From Diplolepis rosae (taxonomy: Eukaryota > Arthropoda > Insecta > Hymenoptera > Diplolepididae), in the NCBI GenBank assembly GCA_030998225.1, contig JAPYXD010000056.1, positions 1,364,001-1,428,000 of the forward strand: a stretch of 64,000 bases of DNA, in the 5' to 3' direction. Position 1 is the stretch's first letter, and each line of letters begins with the position of its first letter. The translations under genes were made by a program, and so were the position numbers. This document shows positions 11,575 through 22,543 of this stretch, piece after piece. The notes under the pieces were generated by a model, which saw only the letters and a list, made by a program, of their open reading frames with translations, had not been told where the DNA came from and searched no databases.

Positions 11575-12240
11575 CTAAGTTATAAACAATATGTTTTTCT
11601 GACAAATTGGATGATTGGAGAGGTAATTAATTGTTCTATTTGATGAGATAGGTTTTTGAAACCAATTAGAAATAATTTTTTTGTCTTTCATAATTAATGA
11701 CAAGTCCAGAAAGTTAATTTGATTATTTTGTTGAACCTCAAATGTGAATTGTAAGTTCTTATCTTGTAAATTAAAAATGTTTAAAACCAAGTCAATAAAT
11801 TTATTTTGTACACACAGAATAGTGGCATCTAAAAATCTGTAATAAAATAAAGGAGAGCAATTATGTTTGTCTTTTAAAATTCGTAGGCAATCGTTTTCCA
11901 AATCATCCATGACAATGTCTGCGAATAGAGGTGAAATTGGTGAACCCATTGGAGTGCCAAAAATTTGCAAATAAATATTATTATTAAAGGTAATGTATGT
12001 GTTTTCGAAAAGAAATTTAGTACAATTTATAATTTCGTCAAATATATAGTATTTTAGCTAAAAAATGAGTGGGACTATTGATCAAAGAAATTATGGGACG
12101 AAGAGGTGTATCTTGTTTGTGGATTTTAGGTAAGCCATAGCATTGAGCTAATACAGTGTTGATTAGAGTAAGTTGATTATTGCGGAATTTTGTATTTCAA
12201 AAATTCATTATCATTAAGTCTCTTTGAAATGTTAGAAGTA
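11575..12240 (-). pseudogene. Penelope reverse transcriptase fragment
   Basis: The minus-strand reading contains [18 protein letters not shown], then [12 protein letters not shown]. After a frame change it gives FGTPMGSPISPLFADIVMDD, and FYYRFLDATI in place of the catalytic Y-V-D-D-T box, so the second Asp is lost (D to A). It ends with NQINFLDLSLIM. These are RT motifs in the order expected for PLEs. The N-terminal RT part and the start codon are missing. The loss of an active-site Asp and the frame breaks make it inactive. Confidence 0.85.
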
Positions 12241-13359
12241 CTGCAAACCCATAGCTAACGAAACGTCGCAACAATTATGACATTATGAAGAGTTTTCTTC
12301 TTTATATTTGACCGTCATCGATCGCAAACCAGCATCTTTTATAATATTAATATGGAGGGTGACACTATCATTTCTTCACTTGAAATTTTGTCTAGGTATT
12401 AAAGGTATTGTACCAATGTATGAACTAATTTTTTTACGTGCTACGTTTGAAGAGGGGGGGGGGGGGGGTTGATAAATGGCGACGCGTCTGTGAGGAATTT
12501 TGCCATTTACGGAACTTCTCCGGCCAATGAAGATGATCTGAAACACAAAAATAGAACAGATTCTTACGCTGCATATCATGTTGCATGTCCTGTACCAGAA
12601 TCATTGAAAAATCTTAAAAAATGAAAGAGTTGTGAGCTATTAAAGTTAAAATACCGATTTTTGCACTTTTTTTCTTCACATTATTGTTTATAAAAAAAAA
12701 ATTTCCAATGTTTTTTGTTGATTCTGGTACCAGACATTTTCAAACTTCTGAAACACGTGTGTGCCCAATTTCATCGCGATTGCTCATATAGCGCGTCCTG
12801 GAGGAGTTCCGTAAATTTGGAAAACCTAGTTTCGAGAAAAACGCTTTGAAAGTATATGTGTGACGGTGAGCGAAACCGCCGAAAGCGTGATCAAAATCAG
12901 AAGGTTAAATTTTTGCGTCTCCAGTCCCACAAACATTATCTTAGAAAAGACAATCCCTTTACGATAAAATTTCCTAACGAAGAAAGCGACTCCTGCGGGA
13001 ATCAGTTTCCCCACTGAGCCGAGTTCGCCGGGATTCCACAGCACTCTCTTCGGCGGCCGATAACTTCTCTAATTCTACAGATTGCGACTCCAATATTCTT
13101 GAGAGAATTCTTGGAACGTATATCTGCCCGATAAAACAAAAAGCAAAAATCAATTTTTTTGACCCAAGGTAGAAACCCCCCTTGAAGGATTTACTATCAC
13201 GAATGTCGTCAGCTGCTTTATAAAGTTTTATATGAGTGTTCGTTGCGAGAATAATTTTTCTATAATTTTCAAGATCACCAGAACTTATAAGAGATTCTTC
13301 AGGAATTTTTCAAAATAAAAGTTCAAGTAAACCTTTACTTATTTGGGAATTCAAATCAC

Positions 13360-13698
13360 TCACGTGAATATCGTCCTAACTGAAACATATAGTATTGGTG
13401 ACTCTCCAATCATCAATGTATCTTTGATTAATTTCCGTACACGATTTATGTTATTAAGATCTTTACCTCTTTCACCTAACAATAAGAGATAATGTTTAAT
13501 ATTATCATCCCATGAAGTAGAAGATGTTTTTGAATTATTTTCAGTGACATCAACACTTGAAAATTCTGAAACATAATTTACAACCGGTAATTTTATAGAT
13601 TCTGCTTCAAACTCCATCTTGATAGCAACTGACTTGAGTACTATAAATTGCATGCTTTTAAAGGTTTTCATTTCAATCTGAAAAGTTCCCTTGCACAT
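13360..13698 (-). CDS. Unrecognised 112-residue open frame
   Basis: The minus-strand reading from MCKGTFQIEMKTFKSM has a plausible protein composition, with SWDDNIKHYLLLLGERGKDL near its C-terminal half. It ends about ten bases from the start of the oppositely oriented phospholipase-like remnant, and both could come from one Polinton-like or viral insertion. I do not recognise the family. It may also be a chance frame. Confidence 0.3.
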   Translation of the reverse strand: MCKGTFQIEMKTFKSMQFIVLKSVAIKMEFEAESIKLPVVNYVSEFSSVDVTENNSKTSSTSWDDNIKHYLLLLGERGKDLNNINRVRKLIKDTLMIGESPILYVSVRTIFT

Positions 13699-13707
13699 AT
13701 ATAATCA

Positions 13708-14062
13708 GTTGTAGAAAAGCTGTCAAACGAAATACATGTGGTAAAGGACTATTAAATAAAGTTATTAATAACGTTCCCGCAGAGTTGCTCAATCCCGTAT
13801 ATCAATATTGAGGCCCTCGAACTAAATTAACAAAGCGATTAACACGCAGTGATCCTGGTATTAACCTCCTCGATACAGCTTGCAAGGAACACGACATTTC
13901 ATATTTTCAAAACAGAGATAATATTTTAGCAAGAAATACAGCTGATAAAGTTCTAGCTGAAAAAGCGTGGGATCGTGTATTGGCAAAAGACGCTAAAATA
14001 GGTGAAAAAGCAGCTGCTTGGGCGGGAACTAATGACATAAAAGTAAAATCTACACTAGGGAT
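13708..14062 (+). pseudogene. Parvovirus-type phospholipase A2-like protein remnant (Polinton/virus-derived)
   Basis: The reading runs about 118 codons with one internal TGA. It contains NTCGKGLLNKVINNVPAELL, then a glycine loop GPRTKLTKRL, DPGINLLD, the catalytic-type CKEHDISY, and an Ala/Lys-rich tail (ADKVLAEKAWDRVLAKDAKI). The His-Asp dyad and the GPxTK-type calcium loop are the signature of the parvoviral VP1-type PLA2 fold, which also occurs in Polinton-like elements and densovirus insertions of insects. The stop lies where a Cys normally precedes the glycine loop. The copy ends where a hAT-like repeat starts (14066). Confidence 0.65.
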
Positions 14063-14065
14063 GCC

Positions 14066-14235
14066 CTTCTTCGGATATCGGATTTTCGACATTCGATTAG
14101 CCGTCCGTCGATTGTCGAATAATCGACATCCAAAGCACGTCCGATCGAATGACGGATTTTTAACATTCGGCCGGCGCAGTAGCTAGTTTGCAATTGTTAA
14201 TCAGACATTACACAATATTGATTGTTCAAAGCAAA
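14066..14235 (+). mobile_element. Truncated end of the hAT-like family seen at 17.9 kb
   Basis: TAGGGATGCCC followed by alternating GATATTCGA/CATTCGA-type strings, then TAGTTTGCAATTGTTAATCAG and CATTACACAATAT. The same succession occurs at 17888-18075 and, inverted, at 21185-21401. Only one end is present here. Confidence 0.6.
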
Positions 14236-14457
14236 ATAAATCCTTAAAGTATGGTCCACTTGATATTTGCGTATAATTTGAAGCTAAAGGAAATTTTCCT
14301 GTTCAAACTGCTCCACATTATTTGATTTTGCATGATAGAGTAATTGAATATAAACCAGTAAGTGGTCGGGTTAAAAAACTCATATAAATTGTCATGATAT
14401 TTCTTGAATAATTTAGTATCAGTTGAGATGGAGTACATGGTTATACCATTGATAAAA

Positions 14458-14571
14458 ATGGAACGATACACGCTTCAACAACGCAATGAAATTGTTAAAA
14501 TTCACTACGAAAATGGTGAGAATTTTTCTGGAACAGTTCGTAAAGTCAAAAGTTTTCTTAGACGTCGTTAG
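14458..14571 (+). pseudogene. N-terminal fragment of a DUF4817-type transposase
   Basis: ATG opens MERYTLQQRNEIVKIHYENG, the helix-turn-helix start typical of this insect mariner-like group. It reaches a stop after 37 codons. No catalytic region follows. It is a third member of the group in this part of the window. Confidence 0.65.
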
Positions 14572-14762
14572 GCACCTTGCCGGACAGCTGTTTTAAGACC
14601 GTGTTCGCTCTCTCCTCTGACTAAGGAGGCCATATCAGATTAAACAAGAGAAGATCAACCGGGTATAGTTCAGAGATGAAAGAACAATCCAATCCTCAAT
14701 TTACTAATTTTACAATTTTATTGAAAATGTTTATAAGTATAAAGATTTTTTACCGGCTCATT

Positions 14763-16090
14763 GCGAGGTGAACATGGTAGGGTTTTTTGATGATGAAGGA
14801 ATCAATGATTGGACAAAGGTAATAATGGCAGGGAGGATTTAGTAATGTGCATGGACTTTGTACCGTGCTGACTTTATCATTGCACCATGTGCTGATTCTC
14901 AGGTGTCAAATATTTCTCCCCTCTTGCTACACTTATAGTGAGAAAGGAAATACGCTCATCGATTTTTAATATTTGATGCATGGGCATCAAATTTTGGAAG
15001 CGATTTTAGTTTCCAATATATTTTAGAGTAGATTGAAATATATTTTATGTGACTCCAGCGCGTAAACTCGTTTTTATACTACATTTGAGAGTAGCGTAAT
15101 GTTGTGTATTATGATACACAGGAATGTAATCTAAAAATTGAACTGAGAATGCGCCTATTATGATACAGCGGAGCGTAAAATTCTACTTATTTTTCTTCTC
15201 CTTCGTACAGCGTTGGCACCGTACTGATAAAGTCTTGTACATTTTAACTGCGCATGCGTCTATTACAATACGCGACTACTACACAAGATCGAGAAAATCA
15301 AAATGTCCGAAGTATTCGCGAAATGTCAAGTGAGATGGGCGATAATCACGGCAATTGCGACCTTTTCAGATTGGATTCGAGTGTACGCATAAAAACTCGT
15401 ATATGCGCCGAAGTCACATAAAATAGAATATGTGCCAATGCACACAACTCGGGTAATTACGAGACTCGCTTAAAATGCTCGCAGGATTGCTCACCCCTCG
15501 GCTTCGTCTCGGTTTCGTCTCGGCTTTGATCTTCTGCGAGCATTGTCGCTCGTCGCGTAATAACCCTCATTATGCGCCTAGGCACATAATATACTATAAT
15601 TGGTCTAGGCTTATAATATTCATGTGTATTAAAAGCTTCAACATAATCATCTAAATATTCAGATGAGTCTTAGGTTTTAGTTACAAAAGCACGTCGCCTT
15701 TGTTGCGGGAGATCAGCTGGTTAAAGCAGAGCACATCAAAAGGTTTCTAAAAGAGACGGGTATATCGGGCATGTGTATGGGTGAAAGAAAGACAGAATTA
15801 AGGAACGGCAGAAAGCTATAGTGGTATACAGTGTTTGATTGCTTGTGCTCTAAGGGAATAACTCTCTTTCTCTCTTTCTCTGCTAGCTTACATTCTTTCT
15901 CGCGCTCTTTTCATTCTCTCTCCTCGAGCAGTGATATTGTTATTGCTCGCTCCTTTTCTCTCCTACATTATCTTTCTCTGTTCATACTCTACTCTCTTCC
16001 GTATTCCTCTCTCTATTTTTTCTTACGCTCTCTTTCATTCCGTTGTTCTCTCATGCAGCGATCGAGTATATCTTACGCTCGCAACTGATT
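14763..16090. repeat. Right arm of the long inverted duplication
   Basis: Inverted counterpart of 6780-7612. It keeps the pyrimidine-rich TCTCTTTCTC tract opposite the GAGAAAGAG tract of the left arm. A 553-base MITE (15044-15596) interrupts it; the left arm preserves the uninterrupted sequence. Confidence 0.65.
15044..15596 (+). mobile_element. MITE family A, copy 1
   Basis: The ends read TTATGTGACTCCAGCGCGTA and, inverted, ATTATGTGCCTAGGCGCATA. Internal landmarks are TACTACACAAGATCGA, GCGCATGCGTCTATTA and a GC-rich hairpin (GCTCGCAGG...CTGCGAGCATTGTCGCTCG). Copies 2 and 3 are at 45632 and 58425. No protein is encoded. Confidence 0.8.
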
Positions 16091-16344
16091 TCCCTTATTT
16101 TAAATAATCATGGTGTATGCGTATACTGCCTATATTATAATAGACGATTACTGGTATGATGAGCTTGCAGCATATAGAGACTATTATAGGTTACAGCTAG
16201 GACTATTGATCTATTCAAATTGAAATAGCTTGAATCGCGATAATCAGTTGCAAAGCATTTTAATCCTGCTTTCACGCCTTTTCCATTCGTTCGTTCTCTT
16301 ACACATAACTTATGTATTACAGCGATTGACCATAAAAGTATACA

Positions 16345-17039
16345 TAAAGGGTATACAATTTCATCATGGTAAAGTTCACGAACCAGCAACGTTTGGAAAT
16401 TATTAAAAATTACTACCAAAATTCTGAGTCGGTGGTCGCAACTTTAAGAGCGCTTACTGCAATTTACGGTAGTAATAATCGTCACACCCGACTGGCTGTG
16501 CGTGCTATAGTGGATAAATTCGAGACCAAATTTACACTATTGGACGTTCCGGTGCCAAACAGACGTCGTATTGCTTGAAGCGAAGAAATAATCGCAGCCG
16601 TAAGTGCATCGATTCAAAATGTCCAAATCAGTCGATTCCACGTCGTTATGAAGAATTGGGCATCGCTCAAACGACACTGTGGCGTATTATGCGAAAAGAT
16701 CTTGGCCTACATGCTTTGAAGATTAAATTGACTCAATAACTAAAGCCACTTGATCATTTGAAACGCCGAAACTTCTCCAATTGGGCTCTGGCAAAGCTTG
16801 AAGAAAATGAAGAATGAATGAAGGTCCGATCGAAATGTGTGCCAGAGTGGTGGAAAATTGGATCCAAAGAATCGACCGCTGTAAAAGGTCTCGTTGTGGT
16901 CATATGACTGATATCGAATTACATTCATAAAATGTAATGCTTGCACCACACCCACAATAAATTTGAACTCAATATCTCAAATATTTCTGTGTTTTATTCA
17001 TAGATAAAATTCTCATGTCCCTATTGGAAAACCCTTTAT
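16345..17039 (+). mobile_element. Deleted DUF4817-type mariner element
   Basis: Short inverted ends ATAAAGGGT (16345) and ACCCTTTAT (17039) are flanked by TA. The interior holds the N-terminus of a transposase and then jumps to non-catalytic sequence, so this is an internal-deletion derivative of about 695 bases. Confidence 0.65.
16366..16860 (+). pseudogene. DUF4817-type transposase, N-terminal part
   Basis: ATG at 16366 opens MVKFTNQQRLEIIKNYYQN, then ALTAIYGSNNRHTRLAVRAI and VDKFETKFTLLDVPVPNRRR. A stop follows at 16576. Similarity continues through further frames (EEIIAAVSASIQNVQ; LKPLDHLKRRNFSNWALAKL) to about 16815. The catalytic Asp motifs are absent, removed by an internal deletion. 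Confidence 0.75.
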
Positions 17040-17044
17040 TATCG

Positions 17045-17563
17045 TCGCTATCGTGATTACTTGTAATTGTTTTGCGGGTAAGAGAATTTTCTAATAAATT
17101 TATCTTAGTTCTTTCTTCATCTGTGTTTTCTGTAATTATCGTTGAACTGAGTAAACTAATATCTTCGTTCTCAATATGAGTAGTTTCGTTTTTTGATGTT
17201 TCGTCCAGATCAATTGATCCACATAAAATACTTGAATTAGTTTTTAAGCTTAAATTAAACCAATTATTCGAGTCAGATAAACTGCTTGTTCTGGCAGTTT
17301 CGAATTGATCATATGTTAAAGTTTCCTCTAAGAAAATATCGTCTGATTGAAATCTGATATTTGTTTTATCTTTGTTAGAATTATTTCGAAATTATCTTTA
17401 GTTACTTTTTTCTTTACCGTAGCTGATCTTTTTGGTTTAAGGGGACGCGTTTGATTTTGTGCTGCAAATTTTACAGGTTCAGTATTTTTCTTAGCTTGAC
17501 TGCGCGTAATAGGGTTTTATATATTTTGGGATTTTCCTAATTCACTGAGATTGAGGCTCGACA
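17045..17563 (-). pseudogene. Unidentified coding remnant, Ser/Asn/acid-rich
   Basis: The minus strand reads MSSLNLSELGKSQNI, a stop, then NPITRSQAKKNTEP and RPLKPKRSATVKKK. After one frame change it continues about 90 codons, including SIDLDETSKNETTHIENED, to an acidic end (SNHDSDDN). The long readable stretch with only two breaks suggests former coding sequence. ITRSQ-like strings occur near the start of some retroelement Gag proteins, but the family is not established. Confidence 0.4.
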
Positions 17564-18499
17564 TAGGTCATTATAAAATATAATCACTGATACGTAGATG
17601 GAGACACTTTTGAAATTGCAATATACATAAATATTCAATTGGATCAGCCGTAAAGACTTCAAAATATCTTTCATTTTTAAAATATTCTTTTTTTTATTAA
17701 TCAATAAATCTGATTGAAAATTTGTTTATTAATAATGGGAATTTGTCTCAACGTTCCGTGTCGGGTAAATTTATAATTATCAAAAAAAATTATTAAAATT
17801 ACATGCCTTAATTCTACCTATGCACACCACGAGGACGACGGCACTTGAGAGCAGTGACGTTGGAAAAGCGACGTGACTGGCTCCAAGTACAGGTGTGCAA
17901 AATGATTCGATTCGATTTTCGATCCGATATTGGCCTTCGTCGAATGTCGAATATTTGACATCCGAAGCGCTTCCATCGAATGTCGGATACATTCGAAGCA
18001 CGCTTCTTCGGATATTGAATATTCGATCAGCACAGGATGTAGTTTGCAATTTTTAATCAGACATTACACAATATACATGCATTGTATAATTGTACTTTAA
18101 TTTTATATCGCCATAGACGGAAGAATTTCTTATTTCATTCTTATGCGACGCATTTAGAGACTATAGTCCATCAATTGAAAAAGTGAGTCAGTTGGATTCT
18201 TTGATTAAAATTCAACAAATTTTAAATATTTGTTTATAAGAATATGTATAATAACTAGTCATAAAAATCAGAAAGCCCATTTAAAAAAATCTCGTTCAAC
18301 TCAAGATTTTTAAAGGGCTTAACGTTATGAAATATTCGAAAAACAATAGAACAAATTGATTGAGGGAATTAATTTACGTATCATAATTTAAGGCTCATTT
18401 AAAGCTTTTGAAATATCATGGACCAGAAGTTGTAAATTTTGGCGTTTTTGTCAGATATAGTTTTTCTTTAATCCGCGCTCAAAGAAATGATGAGGTTTT

Positions 18500-20505
18500 G
18501 GTCGTTTACTTGGTTTTTTGACATATCTTAACGCATTTGACTTCATGAGTCCGAAGCAATTCGAGCTACGGTCACAAAATTTGGCGAAAATCTAGTTTTG
18601 AATGATGTGCAAAATTAGTTAGGTTTAGAGCCAGAAAATTTTGAAATAAACATCCTTTTTTATTTACAAAATAATTTGCAACAATATTTTTGTTCCCGAA
18701 ATTTTTACCATTATGTATATATTTGCCAACATTTGTGCTAGTTCTGTACGCTGTCATCAAATGTATTGTTTTTAATTTTGTGAATGAAGGGTACATCCTA
18801 ACATTAAATGAAAACTCATGAATGAATATAAAAAAAATGACATCAACGTTCAGTTTTGATTTAAATTTTGGGATCAAAGATCAAAAATAATTTATAACAA
18901 ATTCCGTGTGAAGGTGCTGACTTTAATCAAGCCAACACCTCTGCTAAACAAAAATTTGAATGAATTAAAAATAAACTGCATCAGAGTTCAAGGCTTGTTT
19001 AGGCTCTGGAAAACACCTAAAACTAATTTCCAAAAACAACCCTTATGCTTATTGATGTTAAGGGTTGGAGCCCAAAAATCGATCGAGGAAATTTCGAAGA
19101 ACCTAAAAATAAGAGTGTGCTTGTGGAGGATAAAGTTTGAAAAAAGATAATTTATATTCAAAGTTATCTCTGCATGGCCATGCAGGGGTTGATGTTAAGC
19201 TATCACCTCCACACGAAATTTGATTTTCTTGACAAAAATATTGGAGCCCAAAAGTCGGCAATGAAGCCTAAAAGAGGACAATATTCTGATATGAAAAAAT
19301 TGGGGAATTCTGATTGTGGAGGTGCTGGCTTGAAGGACCATCAATATTTGCTCGAAGATGCATATGATAATTCTATCCATCTACCTTTCATTCACAAAGT
19401 TAAAAACAATACATTTGATCACAGCGTACAAAGCTAGCACAAATGTTGCTAAGGATATTTATAATCGCAAAAATTTTAAGAGCAAATACAACAAAGGTGA
19501 ACATTTTATTTACTCTGGGAGACCAGAAATAGATTGAATATACAAAGGTTTTTGAGGTCGTTGATTACGATGAGAGGTTCAGTTAACCTCCATCACGTCA
19601 GGTTCAAGGTCATTTGAAGGTAAAGTGTAGAAAAATGCGTCAGAAAAATCTGGAAAAAATCTTACTTATGTGTTTGAGGTCATTAAGTTCGAATCCAAGG
19701 TCAGTTAGTATTGATCACGCCAAATTCAAGGTCATCTGAAGGTCAAATATAGGAAAAACTGTTAGAAAAATCTGGAAAAATGCATACTTATTTTTTATGG
19801 TCACTGCGTTCGACACCGAGATCAGTTAGCCTTGACCCTGCGAGTTTCAAGGTCATTTGAAGGTCAAATGTAGAAAAATGTGTGAGAAAAATCTGAAAAA
19901 TTGTTTACAAACAGTTTTGTCTTACGTAGGTACCATTATAAATATAGCTATAGCATTCTTTCTATTTCGAATTTCTCAATAAAATTTTAGGGCAGCATTT
20001 CTATGATACTAAGGAACATTTTTACGTAAAAAAATCGATTTTTTGAAAATTTATAAAATAAAAGTCCGCTTGAATCATTTGCAACTCAACTTAAATCAAG
20101 ACTATCTGACCTTGGATTCTAACTCAGTGACCTCAAACACATAAGTAAGAATTTTTCCAGATTTTTCTGACGCATTTTTCTACACTTTACCTTCAAATGA
20201 CCTTGAACCTGACGTGATGGAGGTTAACTGAACCTTTCATCGTCATCAGCGACCTCAAAAACCTTTGTATATTCAATCCGTTTCTGGTCTCCCAGAGTAG
20301 ATAAAATGTTGACCTGTGTTGTATTTGAACATTATTTCATAAATAAAAAAGAACGTTTATTTAAAATTGTCCTGGCTCTAAACTTAACTAATTTTGCAAA
20401 TCATCCAAAACTACAATTTCGAAAAATGTGACTATAGCTCGAATAGCTTCGGACTCCTAGAGTCTAAGTACGTGAAGATATGTCAAAAAACCGGGATCGA
20501 AAATT
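18500..20505. mobile_element. Nested foldback element inside the hAT-like element
   Basis: The outer arms are about 18500-18660 and 20345-20505 inverted (shared TTTTTTGACATATCTT, GAGTCCGAAGC, GCAAAATTAGTTA). A second inverted pair lies within: 18735-18795 against 19383-19440 (ACATTTGAT, AAAACAATACATTTG). Short open frames (101, 80 and 87 residues) inside are not recognised and are judged chance frames. Confidence 0.6.
19520..20300. repeat. Tandem repeats (~121 bp) with inverted partial copy
   Basis: Three head-to-tail units begin near 19600, 19722 and 19843. Each reads TTCAAGGTCATTTGAAGGT with minor changes, then AGAAAAATCTGGAAAAA. An inverted 1.5 units lie at 20080-20300. Each unit contains two AAGGTCA/AAGGTMA motifs. 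Confidence 0.75.
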
Positions 20506-21901
20506 ATTATTGCTATAATGCTCCCTTCATAAGGGAGCAAAGGTTGCACTACTTCCAGATTATGGTATTTTGAGAGCTTTGAATTATTCTATAAGAGTAA
20601 TTTGAAAAAATTCAAATTATTATGTCTTGTTTCAGTTGTAGAGTTTTATGGTACAGGATTAACTTTGGTGAGTTGGTGAAAAATATTAAAATTGTTAAAT
20701 ATATATAACTGTCAATGTCAGCTGTCAAATACCATATACGGTCTGAAGTTTGCAATGGAGAAGAACGACTTCGAGCGACTAAAGTCATCTAGCGGAAGAA
20801 AGCAAAATCACTTTGTTGCCAAGGATATTTGTCTCGAGTTTTCAGGCGTATTGAATTTCATTTTGTAGTTATTTCATTAAAGACAAATTACGTTGCTTGA
20901 TTCTTCAAACAATTTCAAAGCACAACCCTTTAAATGATATGTATAAATCGCATAAGACAAAAACAAATTCTTTCGACTCATATGACAAACTAATCATAAT
21001 AACTTGAAAAATCTATTTACCAATTATTTTAAATTTAATATTATATATATAATAAAATGAATAATTATATATTTGTAAAAAATTGGTTAAAATTATATAA
21101 CATTCATGTACCAAATTAAAATAATCAATTTAATTAATATTTGTTATTGCTCAAATATGACGATATAAAATTAAATTGCAGTTATTCAATTTATGTATAT
21201 TGTGTAATGTCTGATTAAAAATTGCGAACTACATCCTACGCCAATTGAATGTTCAAAATCCGACATTCGATCGGACGCGCTTCTGATGTCGAACATTCGA
21301 CATTGGACTGTGCGGCCGATGGAATCGAAAAAATTCGATCCAACAATGAGGCGAATCGAATCGAATTTGCGACATTCGATCTGACAGAATGCACATGTCT
21401 AGTTCCGAGCAGACGTAAACACTGGCAGCCATGACGCCTTATCGGGCATCGATACGTCGACGGATCCATTATTGTCGCCATTGTTCACAGGAGAGCGACT
21501 CACAGGACGACCAGCGGCAACCACATGACCACGAAGATACAGTCTGGGGCACACTGAGCTCAGGGCTTTCTATTTGATGTTTCGGACATTTAAATGACTA
21601 AAATTATGTTTAATAAAACTGTTGGACACTACCTAACGTAGTGCCAACGTACCACACGCGCTGTTCGCCGTATTAGAGAGAATAGCTTGTTAACAGACAT
21701 ATCTGCCGAGGGCGATTATTGTACTAGGCACGAATTGCCTAGTAGTCCATCATACATGTGACATGTGACTTGCTTCCGGGCTCTTGATTGGGTCAAGCGA
21801 TTAATTCGTGGGGCAGGTCGGGAATTTTGCCGGCGTCGCGACTTCCTTCTTTACTCTCGTCCTGCAACTGTTAGTGGCTAAAACCAGAGAATCTGTTTCC
21901 T

Positions 21902-22045
21902 GAAGCAAATTTTAAAAAGAGATTTTATCCAAGTCTACCAAAGATGTCCGAGGAAGGGAAATTCATACTGCGATGTCTCCCAAAGCAAAGTTTGAAAAGA
22001 GATTTTACCCAAGTCTACCAAGGATGTCCGAGAAAGGGAAATTAA
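21902..22045 (+). repeat. Two-unit tandem duplication
   Basis: GAAGCAAATTTTAAAAAGAG at 21902 recurs as AAAGCAAAGTTTGAAAAGAG at 21978. Both run through TTTTAYCCAAGTCTACCAA and GATGTCCGAG-AAGGGAAATT. The unit is about 75 bases with about 10% divergence. Confidence 0.8.
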
Positions 22046-22543
22046 TACTGGGATTTGTGCCTGAACTTGGTGATATGATTCAGATAGCACAGGTTTGGTT
22101 TTATTCAATTTTTCTCTTGGCAAGTGGCTCGGCATTCTGTGCACATTGCGTCTACTACACATACTGAGACCACTTCGCCTCTCTTTTAAGTGTCCGCTAG
22201 TGCATTTCTCGGTTTTTCTCTTAATATTAATCTCTCTCGCGTGGTAAATATAGTTTTGGGTTATTATTATATAATTATTGTTAAATTGATAAAAACAGTT
22301 GGACTCACCAAGAGTACAGGTTCAGGGTAAAGAACCTGTATCTCAGTTTTTAAGTCAAGAACACTGTTTTTTGTTGAAAGTTCAATATACATATATATAT
22401 ATTTCGTTATTTTGAATCATGAAGCATTATATTATTTCAATGCAGAAATTCAGTTGTTGAATGATATATTTCATAAATAATTTTTTGAATAATTCTTATA
22501 GTCATAGAAAAAATATTATTATTTCTTGTTTTTTATATATTAC
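22046..22543. other. No gene recognised
   Basis: AT-rich spacer before the gypsy LTR, including a short TATATATATA run near 22391. Nothing is supported here. Confidence 0.5.

Larger units (their letters stand above)
10301..12376 (-). mobile_element. Penelope-like retroelement (5'-truncated, rearranged)
   Basis: This is a PLE on the minus strand with RT and GIY-YIG parts. It is flanked by the 13-base duplication CACTTGAAATTTT (10288-10300 and 12377-12389), a string the related element at 44.8 kb contains once at the same place. Terminal segments 10301-10400 and 12243-12345 are inverted copies of each other (around GCAAACCCATAGCTAACG), matching the inverted partial LTR-like ends known for PLEs. 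Two abutting palindromes disrupt the coding part. Confidence 0.8.
10211..13181. mobile_element. TTAA-target DNA transposon interrupted by a Penelope-like element
   Basis: The ends are AGGGGGTTTCTACC at 10211 and its complement GGTAGAAACCCCCC ending at 13181. They are flanked by TTAA (10207-10210) and TTGA (13182-13185), a once-mutated duplicate of TTAA. The same termini and target occur in the short element at 44740-45453. The two also share an internal poly-G tract followed by TTGA..AATGGCG (12454 here; complement at about 45300). TTAA targets are known for piggyBac and Kolobok; no transposase is left to decide. Confidence 0.65.
17888..21401. mobile_element. hAT-like element with 8-bp target duplication
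   Basis: The termini are TACAGGTGTGCA and, inverted, TAGACATGTGCA. Arms continue inward about 230 bases (CGATTCGATT, ACATTCGA repeats, AATCAGACATTACACAATAT). The flanks GCTCCAAG (17880-17887) and GTTCCGAG (21402-21409) agree at 6 of 8 positions, as expected for an old 8-base duplication. No transposase is recognised. The middle is occupied by a second, nested inverted-repeat structure. Confidence 0.6.

Noticed and set aside
13860..14200. Minus-strand 61-residue and plus-strand 68-residue frames
   Set aside because: They overlap the PLA2-like remnant and the hAT-like repeat; the PLA2 reading frame explains the conserved residues.
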